This document shows, piece after piece, positions 28,008-35,796 of a DNA stretch of 41,838 bases (position 1 is the stretch's first letter; each line of letters starts with the position of its first letter). This DNA comes from Methylococcales bacterium (GTDB lineage Bacteria > Pseudomonadota > Gammaproteobacteria > Methylococcales > Methylomonadaceae). The stretch is taken from contig JAQTUW010000024.1 in NCBI GenBank assembly GCA_028707085.1, positions 1-41,838 of the forward strand, given 5' to 3'. The position numbers and the translations under genes were made by a program. The notes under the pieces are model-generated. The model was not told the DNA's origin. It saw nothing but the letters and a program-made list of their open reading frames with translations, and did not search any database.

Positions 28008-28787
28008 ATGAAAATACCATCCCATATTATTTTGCTGACTGCGTTCTGCGCCGCCGGCGCGCAAGCCGGGGAAGCCAGCCTGGAAGACCTGGAAGGCAAG
28101 GCCGGCTACGCCATAGGCTGGCAAACCATGAATACCCTTCAGTCCGACGGTACGGAACTGGATTACGACGCCTTACTGGCGGGCCTGGAAGACGCCCACG
28201 CCGGCAAGGCGGCCCAGTTATCGGCTACTGAAATGCGTAACGGCATGGACTATTTCACCACCCTTAAAACCCTTAACCGCCAGGCCCGGCTGGACAAAAT
28301 CAAAAAGGACGGCAAGGCGTTTCTGGAGCAGAACCGCGAGCAGGCGGGGGTCACCGCGCTGGCCAGCGGCCTGCAATATCAGGTGCTGCAAAGCGGCGAC
28401 GCATCCGCCCCCGGCCCCGGCGCAGATGACGGGGTGCGCATCCGTTATCTGATCAACGACATAGAGGGCAAGGAACTGGGCAAAAGCCCGGACGACCCGA
28501 CCCACGCCGTGCTGATGAACGCGCTGATTCCCGGCTGGAAAGAAGCGCTGCTGCTAATGAAGCCCGGCGACCGCTGGCGGCTGTTCCTGCCGCCGGAACT
28601 GGCCTATGGCGAAAAACCCGCCAACAGCCAGCTTAAACCCAACCAGACCCTGGTGACGGAACTGGAATTGGTGGCCGTGGCGTCCGCGGACGAAATGAAA
28701 TTCCAGGAGCAGTTGCATGCGCAGGCTCGGGCGGAGCCGCGTCCAGCGACCGTGGTGCCGGGCAGCCAGTTTAGTTTTTCCAAATGA
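28008..28787 (+). CDS. FKBP-type peptidyl-prolyl cis-trans isomerase, periplasmic
   Basis: The ATG at 28008 gives a 259-residue protein with a signal peptide ending near Ala20 (GAQA). Residues 24-115 are the FKBP N-terminal dimerisation domain (YAIGWQTMNTL, helical, Lys-rich). Residues 120-225 are the FKBP catalytic domain, with ASGLQYQVLQSG, VRIRYLI, LIPGWKEALLLMKPGDRW and LAYGE, as in FkpA/Mip. Such enzymes assist folding of exported proteins. No Shine-Dalgarno is visible, and the preceding terminator leaves room for a leader of at most about 20 nt, so how it is transcribed is unclear. The position after a secreted-protein gene suits a folding helper. Confidence 0.88.
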   Translation: MKIPSHIILLTAFCAAGAQAGEASLEDLEGKAGYAIGWQTMNTLQSDGTELDYDALLAGLEDAHAGKAAQLSATEMRNGMDYFTTLKTLNRQARLDKIKKDGKAFLEQNREQAGVTALASGLQYQVLQSGDASAPGPGADDGVRIRYLINDIEGKELGKSPDDPTHAVLMNALIPGWKEALLLMKPGDRWRLFLPPELAYGEKPANSQLKPNQTLVTELELVAVASADEMKFQEQLHAQARAEPRPATVVPGSQFSFSK

Positions 28788-28826
28788 GGCTGAAGAATTA
28801 CCCTTGCTCTTGCAAGCGTTCGGCCT

Positions 28827-28902
28827 CCCTCTTTGAAAACAGGGGTTAGGGGAGAGCGTATTAATTAAATAACCCCCCCTTAATTCCTCTTTTTCAAAGA
28901 GG
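28827..28902. repeat. 75-bp imperfect inverted repeat
   Basis: The left arm (28827-28855: CCCTCTTTGAAAA then CAGGGGTTAGGGG) pairs with the right arm (28871-28902: AACCCCCCC, then CCTCTTTTTCAAAGAGG). The right arm contains its own hairpin. It looks like a small MITE-type element unrelated to the REP-like family. It lies between the FKBP gene and the lipoprotein gene. Confidence 0.6.
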
Positions 28903-28953
28903 AAATTGAACGATTGCTTGACCTTTGGATTATCAATTAAATTGAAACAAGTT

Positions 28954-29850
28954 ATGAATATGTCTGAAAAGTATTATTTTGTTGTTTTATCAATGCTGAC
29001 TCTGGCTTGCGGCTGCGCGGCCGGGCCGGACAGTCTGCATGGGGCGGCGGTTTTTGCCGAATGCCCGGTTACCGCCCCCGCCAACGACGCACAGGCAAAC
29101 CCCGCCGCCGCCTGCGCCGAACAGGTTTCCATATATGGCGACGCGGTGTGGGTGCCGGTTTTCGGCCCTTTATATGATGCGGCGGTAAACGAATCCCCGG
29201 ACAGCGAGCCGGGCCTGACCGTGCTGGCTACGCTATTGCCCGGCATAGGGCCGGCCTTGCAGACCGGACTGGGGGCGAAGCGCTGCCTGACAAAGTGCCT
29301 GCCGCCCGCCGCCGCGCAGGCCGACACCACGCAGACCAAAGCGTATTTCGATCTGGCGCTGGATGTGTCCGACGACAACTGCCGGCATTTTCTGGACACG
29401 CTGGACAGCGGCGAAACCGCAACCGCAGCGACCGTCGGCAGCCTGGGCCAGGGCCGGCTGGAAGCGGTGCTGATCGACACCATCCGCCAAAACCGGCGTC
29501 AGGCCCGGCAGATTTTGCAGCAAGCCAAACCCACAGCGGCGGAAGTGCAAAGCCTGATTGGCGCATACGACGGCCTATGCTCGCTAGAACACGCCCTGGC
29601 GACCCTGGAGGATGCGACCCGCAACCAGCTTTCCGGGAGTTTCACCAGCGACAAGGCGGAACAAAAAACCTGGCTGACGAAGTCCGGGATAACGGCGCAG
29701 AATACGGAAAGCGACGGAAAGCCCAAGGACAAGATCCGCCATATCAACAACATCCTCAAATCAACAACGCCCCGCTTACCCACCCCGACGCATGGCGGAA
29801 ACCCAGCAAACAAAAAACATAAAAATCAAAAAAAGCATAGGGCGCAATAG
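28954..29850 (+). CDS. lipoprotein of unknown function, 3' end made by a repeat
   Basis: I chose ATG 28954 (MNMSEKYYFVVLSMLTLACG), which places a lipoprotein-type signal at the N-terminus with the modified Cys at 19 or 21. The mature part is Ala-rich and helical, with paired Cys (CAEQ, CLTKCLPP, DDNCRHF). I recognise no family. The last residues (NKKHKNQKKHRAQ) and the TAG stop are encoded by the linker and first palindrome of array G, so the original C-terminus has been replaced or extended. Total length is 298 residues. Confidence 0.65.
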   Translation: MNMSEKYYFVVLSMLTLACGCAAGPDSLHGAAVFAECPVTAPANDAQANPAAACAEQVSIYGDAVWVPVFGPLYDAAVNESPDSEPGLTVLATLLPGIGPALQTGLGAKRCLTKCLPPAAAQADTTQTKAYFDLALDVSDDNCRHFLDTLDSGETATAATVGSLGQGRLEAVLIDTIRQNRRQARQILQQAKPTAAEVQSLIGAYDGLCSLEHALATLEDATRNQLSGSFTSDKAEQKTWLTKSGITAQNTESDGKPKDKIRHINNILKSTTPRLPTPTHGGNPANKKHKNQKKHRAQ

Positions 29851-30102
29851 CGCCAGCGTATTGCGCCGCAAGGCAATAACCCCAGCATATTGCCCCAAAC
29901 GAACAGTCAAAAATCGCAAATTAATAAAATCAAAAAAAACATAGGGCGCAATAGCGATAGCGTATTGCGCCGCAAGGCAATAACCCCAGCATATTGCCCC
30001 AAACGAACAGTCAAAAATCGCAAATTAATAAAATCAAAAAAAGCATAGGGCGCAATAGCGATAGCGTATTGCGCCGCAAGGCAATAGCGAAAGCCTATCG
30101 CG
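29825..30102 (+). repeat. REP-like array G
   Basis: Three short blocks each start with CATAGGGCGCAATAGCG and are separated by two nearly identical linkers (TCGCAAATTAATAAAATC type). The left edge overlaps the end of the lipoprotein gene; the right edge runs into the resolvase fragment (GCGAAAGCCTATCGCGC). Confidence 0.92.
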
Positions 30103-30134
30103 CGATTTTTTACATTTTTACATTTTTGTGCATA

Positions 30135-30276
30135 TTGAAATTCTAATAAACGGAAGGAGCCAACGCCAAGCCGACGGGCTACATCCTCGACAGTGATCTC
30201 AGGGTCGGTTAATAAGGCACGAACTTGTTTCAAGTCCTTCTCCGCCAGTGCGCGCGGACGCCCACCCTTACGGCCT
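30135..30276 (-). pseudogene. C-terminal HTH fragment of a serine recombinase (resolvase/invertase)
   Basis: On the minus strand GRKGGRPRALAEKDLKQVRA and then LLTDPEITVEDVARRLGVG match the C-terminal helix-turn-helix of Tn3-type resolvases. The frame is closed by a stop just upstream of GRK, there is no catalytic N-terminal domain, and the downstream side diverges into array G. It is a relic. Confidence 0.75.
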
Positions 30277-30356
30277 CACGAATAATCTCCCTTCCTGTAA
30301 GGCATCCAGTTGCTGGTGTGGCTTCTGGTCACGCGAAAAGACGCGGGCGTAGCCAA

Positions 30357-30721
30357 TTAACATTGCTTAATATCCGTTTGCGAAAAATCGTTGCCGACAA
30401 ACAGCAACGGTTCATCAAGCAACTTGGCTAGTGCGTAGACAGCACAGTCGCCCATGTTCAACTGTGCCGGGTGCCTTGTCCTTTTCCATAGCGCCGGGAT
30501 GCTTCATTAGCGAGACGGGCTTGCTGCTCGTCGAAAGGCATGACTATTGCGCCGATTTCTTCCAGGAAACGTTGCAGCTTGCTCGGCATGGTGTGATGTT
30601 CTCGCGCCCGCACAGCGATGTGGGCCTCCAGCAGACTCACTGCCGATATGCGGCATACGGCATGTGCTTCCAGTGCGGCGATAATCCGCTCTATCATCGC
30701 TGTTCCGGGAGAATAGATCAA
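30357..30721 (-). pseudogene. broken VapC-type PIN-domain toxin
   Basis: The segment MIERIIAALEAH, then ISAVSLLEAHIAVRAR and RRYGKGQG is the middle of a VapC RNase toxin. After YGKGQG the frame ends early. In another frame [17 protein letters not shown] and [15 protein letters not shown] complete the protein to a TAA at 30357. A frameshift near 30478 therefore separates the halves. The N-terminus with the first catalytic Asp is also missing, and no vapB antitoxin is visible. Inactive. Confidence 0.75.
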
Positions 30722-30830
30722 CAGACAGTATAGGGAGATTGATTTTGGAGAAAAGAGCGTATTGCACTGTGTTTACATCCTTATCTCTAAAACCCTCGTT
30801 TTCGGGGGATACGCAATAGCGACAACCCCC

Positions 30831-31181
30831 CTACCTTCCAAACCGCGTCCTACACTTGACAATATCCCTGACCGTAGACTTGCTGCACTCGAACTTCTCC
30901 CCCAATTGCGCATAAGTCACCACCCCGCCGTCGCCGTACAACTCCCGGATCAGCTCGCAATCCGCATCCGACAAAAACACCTTGGGATGCTTCTCGCCCC
31001 GCACATGCCCCGGCCTGACCGCCTTCGGCTGCGCCCACTCCGGGCGGTTCAGCGTAGACCAGGCGATCACCACCCAGTCGGCGCTGGGCCTGCCCAGCAC
31101 CACCTCGCCGGTGTTCAACAACAGCAGGCAATCGTAATGAATCGGCACCGGGTTGGTTTTGGCGCGTAACCACTCTATCAT
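30831..31181 (-). CDS. phage-type small protein with C-terminal HTH
   Basis: This 116-residue protein lies directly after the terminase large subunit gene (2-nt gap, same strand). The N-terminal half (LRAKTNPVPIHYDCLLLLNT) has no recognised fold. The C-terminal part (VVTYAQLGEKFECSKSTVRD) looks like a helix-turn-helix of the kind found in HNH-adjacent or regulatory phage proteins. It is the last recognisable prophage gene on this side; no portal or capsid genes follow. Confidence 0.55.
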   Translation of the reverse strand: MIEWLRAKTNPVPIHYDCLLLLNTGEVVLGRPSADWVVIAWSTLNRPEWAQPKAVRPGHVRGEKHPKVFLSDADCELIRELYGDGGVVTYAQLGEKFECSKSTVRDIVKCRTRFGR

Positions 31182-31183
31182 GT

Positions 31184-32704
31184 TTAAAACCTCTCAAAAG
31201 GATCGTGACCTATCGGTTGCCCCCGGCGCTCCGGTGGGCGGATGCCGGCGGATTTTTTAAATACCGGATACGCGAACGACAACGCCAGCGCATCGGCCTT
31301 GTTGGGGGAGGGCAGGCGGCGCTTCTTCATGTCCCGCTTACTCTCCAGTTGTATCTTGCCGTCCATGCGCGGCACGGTTTCCGGGGAAATCAGATCGGCG
31401 TACAGTTCCCGATCCTCCGGGATGCAGCCGCCGCTCTTCAGCCAGTCGCGCATCTGTTTCCACATCTCCGCCCGTTTATTCAAACATCCAGGATCAGCCG
31501 CCGCGCCGCCGAACCACACCAGCGTCCAGTCCCGGCCCAGCGTGCCGCCGGCGGAGACGATGCCGGTGCCGTAGCCGGCGTCCACGAATACCGCATCGGC
31601 CCGCTGCTCATCCTCGTGGCGGGCCAGAATGTTGGCGATATGGATATCGTTGTCATTTTTGGGGATGACGTTCAAAATTTTGAACAACAAACCCTGGCGC
31701 AAGGCGATGATCAACTGGTCGTCGCCCTCCCAGGCCGGGTCGCAGGTCAGAATTTTCGGCGCGAAATCGAACTGATCCAGCCGCAACGGCCGGCCGTAGG
31801 CGGCGTCGGCGTCGGCGGTGGCGATGAACTGCTTGCTGGACAGACTGGGAAAAACGCCGCGCACCCGGATTTTGACAAAATCCGAGTCCTCGCCATAATC
31901 GTCGATCCACTGTTGAATCTGCGCCTTGTTGGTGATGGCCACCCGGCGGCTGTCGATTTGCCGGGTCAGCCAGCGGTGACGCATGCCGTGGAAACATCTG
32001 TGAAAATCGCCGCTGTTGCGGGTGGGGTTGCCGAACTTGAAAAACATCGGTTCGCCGTCGGTCAGTCCGCCTTCGGCGACTTCGGCAATCGCATCAGGAA
32101 TGGCCGAAGCTTCGTCGAAAATGTAAAACGCTGTGGAATCGGCGGCGTGCAGGCCGGCAAAGGCTTCGGCGTTTTCCTCGCGACAGGTCTGGGCGCTGAC
32201 CAGCCAGCTTTCCGGGTGGTCAACATGGCAGATTTTCATCGCCCCTTTGCCGCTGCGGATGATCCACCAGTGGGCGGTGACGCTTTTTTTGCTCCATTTA
32301 CAGATTTCCGCCCAAGTCTTGCCGGCCAATTGCTCGCAGGTATTGGCGGTGACGATGCCTTTGGCGAACGGCCGGGTGGACATGATCCAGTTCACCAGCC
32401 AGGCGGTAATCGCGCTTTTACCAATACCGTGACCGCTGGCCACCGCCATGCGCACGGCGTCCACCGCATGAACGCCGTCGAAGCGGCGGCGTCTCACTTC
32501 CGCGCCCAATTGATCCAGAAATTCGCAAGCCCACAGGTCGGGGCCATACCGGCAGTTGAAGCGGTTTTGGTAAACCGCCTGTAGTTCGACGATCTGCAAA
32601 GCCGGGTCGCTGTCCCAGGGATAAGCGAACAGCACGAAGCCCAGTGGATCGGCGTAAAACCGCGCCATCCACCCGGCCAGTTCGGCATCCGCCCCCCCGC
32701 TCAC
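31184..32704 (-). CDS. terL: phage terminase large subunit
   Basis: This 506-residue packaging motor has a Walker A GHGIGKS (91-97), a Walker B FYIFDEAS (193-200, with catalytic Asp197-Glu198), and an RNase-H-like nuclease domain from about 315 with acidic motifs CDPAWEGDD (321-329), FVDAGYGTG (373-381) and NKADALALSF near 475. Full length for the family. The GTG start overlaps the stop of the small subunit gene by four bases (GTGA). The gene looks intact although the prophage around it is truncated. Confidence 0.93.
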   Translation of the reverse strand: MSGGADAELAGWMARFYADPLGFVLFAYPWDSDPALQIVELQAVYQNRFNCRYGPDLWACEFLDQLGAEVRRRRFDGVHAVDAVRMAVASGHGIGKSAITAWLVNWIMSTRPFAKGIVTANTCEQLAGKTWAEICKWSKKSVTAHWWIIRSGKGAMKICHVDHPESWLVSAQTCREENAEAFAGLHAADSTAFYIFDEASAIPDAIAEVAEGGLTDGEPMFFKFGNPTRNSGDFHRCFHGMRHRWLTRQIDSRRVAITNKAQIQQWIDDYGEDSDFVKIRVRGVFPSLSSKQFIATADADAAYGRPLRLDQFDFAPKILTCDPAWEGDDQLIIALRQGLLFKILNVIPKNDNDIHIANILARHEDEQRADAVFVDAGYGTGIVSAGGTLGRDWTLVWFGGAAADPGCLNKRAEMWKQMRDWLKSGGCIPEDRELYADLISPETVPRMDGKIQLESKRDMKKRRLPSPNKADALALSFAYPVFKKSAGIRPPERRGQPIGHDPFERF

Positions 32705-33273
32705 AGCTCACCCTCCACCGCGCCAACCTGATCAATAACCCGGCCTTCCTCAACATCTTCATCCGTCAGGCGGATGCGCTCCCGCCCGGCGCGGATCAGA
32801 TGCGACACCGAGGTCGTGATCTCCAGTTTTTCGTGAAGCAAGCCCAGATGCCGGGCCGCCAGTTCCAGTTGCTTGCCCTTGTCCCAGAATTTGACCAGCT
32901 TGGTCGTGCCGATCACCACGCCGTTGGTGTTCTTGACCTCCTGAACCCGGATGGACGCCACCGCCGCCGCCATATCCTCCGGCCAGTCCTGAATCGGCAA
33001 CAACGCGCCGTTGGCGTCGAACAGGCGGCGCGGATCGCAGAAGGCCAGGCGGGCGATTTCCAGCAGCACCCGATCCTGGTCGATTTTCACGCGTTGCATA
33101 CGGGTCGCCATGCCCGAGGCTATCGCCGCCTGGATGGCCGGGTTTTTAAGGAGGCGGCAAGGCGTGCTTTCAGATTTTGCGAGAATATAACCAGCACGGG
33201 TAGCCGCCTGCCGACCGTTCAGATCTATCAGATATTCATCGACAAAAGCCTGCTGTTTTCGAGTTAAAGCCAT
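32701..33273 (-). CDS. terS: phage terminase small subunit
   Basis: This 190-residue protein starts at ATG 33273 (MALTRKQQAFVDEYLIDLNG), the typical beginning of the Terminase_2 DNA-recognition domain; a GTG two codons earlier is an alternative. The helix-turn-helix region is QAATRAGY...ESTPCRLLKNPAI. The C-terminal part (EEGRVIDQVGAVEGEL) would contact the large subunit. The 4-nt overlap with the large subunit gene shows an operon. Confidence 0.88.
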   Translation of the reverse strand: MALTRKQQAFVDEYLIDLNGRQAATRAGYILAKSESTPCRLLKNPAIQAAIASGMATRMQRVKIDQDRVLLEIARLAFCDPRRLFDANGALLPIQDWPEDMAAAVASIRVQEVKNTNGVVIGTTKLVKFWDKGKQLELAARHLGLLHEKLEITTSVSHLIRAGRERIRLTDEDVEEGRVIDQVGAVEGEL

Positions 33274-33369
33274 AAACACAAAAATGGTTGATATGAACCG
33301 GATTCTACTGCATGACCGCCAAAACGCAACTGCCAGGTGCGGATGAAGCGCCGCTCGGCCTGCGCCGGC

Positions 33370-33639
33370 TCAAGCCGCCGCCGAATCGCCGGCGTCCCGT
33401 CGCAGCAACGGATATTTAACCTCGATGCGAAACCCCAGCCCATTTGCCCGCGCCCAGGCTTTAAGCCGGGCCGTGCTGACGGTGCGCGGCGGGCCGAACT
33501 GGCGGACGCCGTTGGCGTCCACCCCGATCACCAGCAGCCCCGGCAAAGCCCAGGCATCGATTTGCGTCGGACAAGCCAAAATAAAATGCCGGTCGCCGAC
33601 TATGGCCCTGCGCTGATACGGGTAATCCAGAGTTTCCAC
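33370..33639 (-). CDS. hypothetical phage protein
   Basis: This 89-residue protein uses a GTG start with a near-ideal ribosome site (AAGGAGATATACC) directly upstream. It contains VGDRHFILACPTQIDAWALP and a basic C-terminal half. I do not recognise the family. It lies on the same strand and 96 nt upstream of the terminase genes, as part of the prophage. Confidence 0.6.
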   Translation of the reverse strand: METLDYPYQRRAIVGDRHFILACPTQIDAWALPGLLVIGVDANGVRQFGPPRTVSTARLKAWARANGLGFRIEVKYPLLRRDAGDSAAA

Positions 33640-33761
33640 AGGTATATCTCCTTTTTCAATGTTCGCGATTCAAAAAACGGCACTCAACAACCGTTAATAT
33701 TTTCTATTACATAATGCGCCAAACAACACGCAATAACCCAATTTCAACACCAACCCACAAC

Positions 33762-34156
33762 ATAGGGCGCAATAGCGACAGCGTATTGCGCCGAACGGAT
33801 TGTCGAAAATTGCAAATTAAAACAGTTAAAAAAAAACATAGGGCGCAATAGCGAAAGCGTATTGCGCCGCAAGGCAATAGCGAAAGTGTCTTACGCCGCA
33901 AGGCAATAGCGCCAGGTATTGCGCCGAACGGATTGTCGAAAATTGCAAATTAAAACAGTTAAAAAAAACATAGGGCGCAATAGCGAAAGCGTATTGCGCC
34001 GTAAGGCAATAGCGAAAGCGTATTGCGCCGTAAGGCAATAGCGAAAGCGTATTGCGCCGCAAGGCAATAGCGAAAGCGTCTTACGCCGCAAGGCAATAGC
34101 GAAAGCGTCTTACGCCGCAAGGCAATAGCGAAAGCGTCTTACGCCGCAAGGCTATG
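33762..34156 (+). repeat. REP-like array H, inside the prophage
   Basis: Three blocks are separated by two identical-looking linkers (TTGCAAATTAAAACAGTTAA with an A-run). The last block has three consecutive copies of a derived unit with GCGAAAGCGTCTTACGCC replacing TATTGCGCC. It ends 1 nt before the stop codon of the gene at 34158. Its presence inside the prophage shows that at least this array arrived after phage integration or came with it. Confidence 0.93.
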
Positions 34157-34157
34157 G

Positions 34158-34604
34158 CTATCGTCCAAACCCTCGTGCCGCCAGCATCAACCGTCTGCGA
34201 TATTCCGCCTGTTCCGCCTCGCTCAACCGCCGGTAACTCAACTGCGCCGCCACGATGACCCGGAAACGCTGAATATCGTCGCCGCGCCACCAGATTTTGC
34301 TCTCGGCGGCCTTCAGCACATAACGCCGACAACGGTCGTCCAGCCGGATAAACTCTCTGGCCAGATACACCAGCCGCTCCGCATACGGCCAGCGAATATT
34401 ATCCTTGCCCAACTGTTTGGCCTCGCCCGGGCGCTGCGGCTCAAACGTTTGCTGCCAGAAGCGCAAGGCCGGGCAACCCTGCATGAATGGCAGCGGCAGC
34501 AACACCTCCGGCGCATAACCGGCGATATAATCCTGCAACGTTAGCCGCAGGCCGCCGGGGGCGTCAGTCTCAACGGCCGGGGCGGTCTTGAACTTTTTTG
34601 CCAT
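34158..34604 (-). CDS. hypothetical phage protein
   Basis: ATG 34604 (MAKKFKTAPAVETDAPGG) has AGGAG at good spacing. The 148-residue protein is Arg/Ala-rich with two amphipathic helices at the C-terminus (LSYRRLSEAEQAEYRRRLML). Its start overlaps the end of the replication-type gene by 35 nt. Function is not recognisable; position suggests an early phage gene. The stop abuts array H. Confidence 0.6.
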   Translation of the reverse strand: MAKKFKTAPAVETDAPGGLRLTLQDYIAGYAPEVLLPLPFMQGCPALRFWQQTFEPQRPGEAKQLGKDNIRWPYAERLVYLAREFIRLDDRCRRYVLKAAESKIWWRGDDIQRFRVIVAAQLSYRRLSEAEQAEYRRRLMLAARGFGR

Positions 34605-35403
34605 GATATTGCTCCTCGGCGATTTTGATGAATTTGGCCGGATGGATGATAAAATCAAAAGAAGCCAGAAATGGCGAACCATCCCGGCCACGGCTGCGGC
34701 CCATCAGAAAATCCGAACGGGCGATATGCCGGAAATAATTGCCCCAGCTTTCCAGGTCGTCCAGTTCGTCCGCCCACAAGGCCCGCATTTGCCGACGCCG
34801 GCTATCGGTTAGCTTGTAAACTCTGGGTAGCGTCGGCAGGCAGTCGTGGTACAAATCCACAATCGCCTGGTAAGGCGGCGCGACGACGGTGTTTGCGGCT
34901 CTGCCGTCAGGCAGGCTTGAATGATCCTGATTCCCGGTAAGCGGATGAGTGGGGTGGTTGGCCGTGGGCCGGGCAGCGGCGGTGACGGGCGGTATCGGCG
35001 CGCAGTCCGGGCCGGGCGCGGCCTGGATTGCGGCATGGCTGTCATGGGCCGGTTGCCGGGCGGTCATGGGGTGGTTGCCGGCGACGGATTTACCGGCATC
35101 GGCCAGCGGCAGAAAAAAAATCAGATAATCGGCGTCGGCGATTCGTTCTATCAGTCCGGCCCGTTTCAATTGTTCGATGGAGGCGCGGATACAGTCCTTG
35201 CTGGCTTTGGGGCGGATCTGCCGGTTTACGAACTCCTGTGCCGTCTCGGCCAGCATGCCCAGGCTGATGCGCCGGCAGGGGCCGCCGCAGACGCGACTGC
35301 CGTAATCCATGTAACGGCGGATGCCGCGCAGATAAATGACCTGCGCCCGTAAAGGCAGGCCCTGCAACGCGTCGTCTTCTTCATCATTCCATGAGGTGCG
35401 CAT
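34570..35403 (-). CDS. phage replication-type protein (winged-helix N-terminus)
   Basis: This 277-residue protein has an N-terminal region (about 1-105: LPLRAQVIYLRGIRRYMDYG, then CIRASIEQLKRAGLIERI) that reads as a winged helix. A Pro/Ala-rich linker (105-180) follows, then a C-terminal domain with LWADELDDLESWGNYFRHIA and SFDFIIHPAKFIKIAEEQYH. This last part is the common C-terminus of phage replisome-organiser or DnaT-like proteins. It is the first large gene of the leftward early operon, 300 nt downstream of the operator-containing promoter. Role at the phage origin is inferred. Confidence 0.65.
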   Translation of the reverse strand: MRTSWNDEEDDALQGLPLRAQVIYLRGIRRYMDYGSRVCGGPCRRISLGMLAETAQEFVNRQIRPKASKDCIRASIEQLKRAGLIERIADADYLIFFLPLADAGKSVAGNHPMTARQPAHDSHAAIQAAPGPDCAPIPPVTAAARPTANHPTHPLTGNQDHSSLPDGRAANTVVAPPYQAIVDLYHDCLPTLPRVYKLTDSRRRQMRALWADELDDLESWGNYFRHIARSDFLMGRSRGRDGSPFLASFDFIIHPAKFIKIAEEQYHGKKVQDRPGR

Positions 35404-35415
35404 CGCCGCTCCGCA

Positions 35416-35658
35416 TTACAATGGCCGCAGCAGCGGCGTTTTTTGACGTACCGGCCTGCGCCGGCTCTGACCGCCTGACGCCGTGTAGCAGCCTGCTAAA
35501 AAACCGCGCGATTTAGCCCCTGCAAAAAGGCCCGGCCGTAGCCGGGCAGTCAGGGCGGAAAACGTCGGCAGACTATTACCCCGGTCTGCTGGCGGGTTAA
35601 GGGCGGCGGCGAGACGGTAAACCCGCAAATACCGGTAAACAGCGACAGTGAGCAGCAT
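35416..35658 (-). CDS. possible small leader ORF of the prophage early operon
   Basis: From ATG 35656-35658 a frame of 80 codons (MLLTVAVYRYLRVYRLAAAL..., LFAGAKSRGFLAGCY) runs to 35416. Similar short frames with AGAKSxGFL segments occur upstream of phage replication genes, but there is no good ribosome site, and the frame runs through a strong terminator hairpin. It may be a leader peptide or only conserved RNA. Confidence 0.3.
   Translation of the reverse strand: MLLTVAVYRYLRVYRLAAALNPPADRGNSLPTFSALTARLRPGLFAGAKSRGFLAGCYTASGGQSRRRPVRQKTPLLRPL
35524..35546 (-). terminator. terminator/attenuator in the early leader
   Basis: On the minus strand a 6-bp GC stem CCCGGC/GCCGGG with a TACG tetraloop is followed by CC and T5. 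It lies between the early promoter (about 35700) and the first large gene (35403), so early transcription must pass it; this is the position of an antitermination-controlled terminator in lambdoid phages. Confidence 0.65.
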
Positions 35659-35703
35659 AAGATTTAGCGTAAAGCGCAATAAAAAATGAAAAAACACCTG
35701 CTA

Positions 35704-35732
35704 AATTTAGCGTAATGCTAAATATATTGCAA
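35704..35732 (-). promoter_or_regulatory. prophage early promoter with operator palindrome
   Basis: Reading leftward, TTGCAA (-35, 35727-35732) and TAAATT (-10, 35704-35709) are 17 nt apart. The spacer and -10 are covered by the palindrome ATTTAGC-N5-GCTAAAT (35705-35723). A further, less perfect site (ATTTAGC at 35662-35668) lies downstream, and a half site (TTTAGCAA) near 35747. The divergent repressor gene starts at 35797, so these are likely its operators. Confidence 0.65.
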
Positions 35733-35796
35733 GCTTTTTAACAATTTTAGCAATCCGCACATTTACATTTTGTTAATTGCTGCTTAAATACATGCC

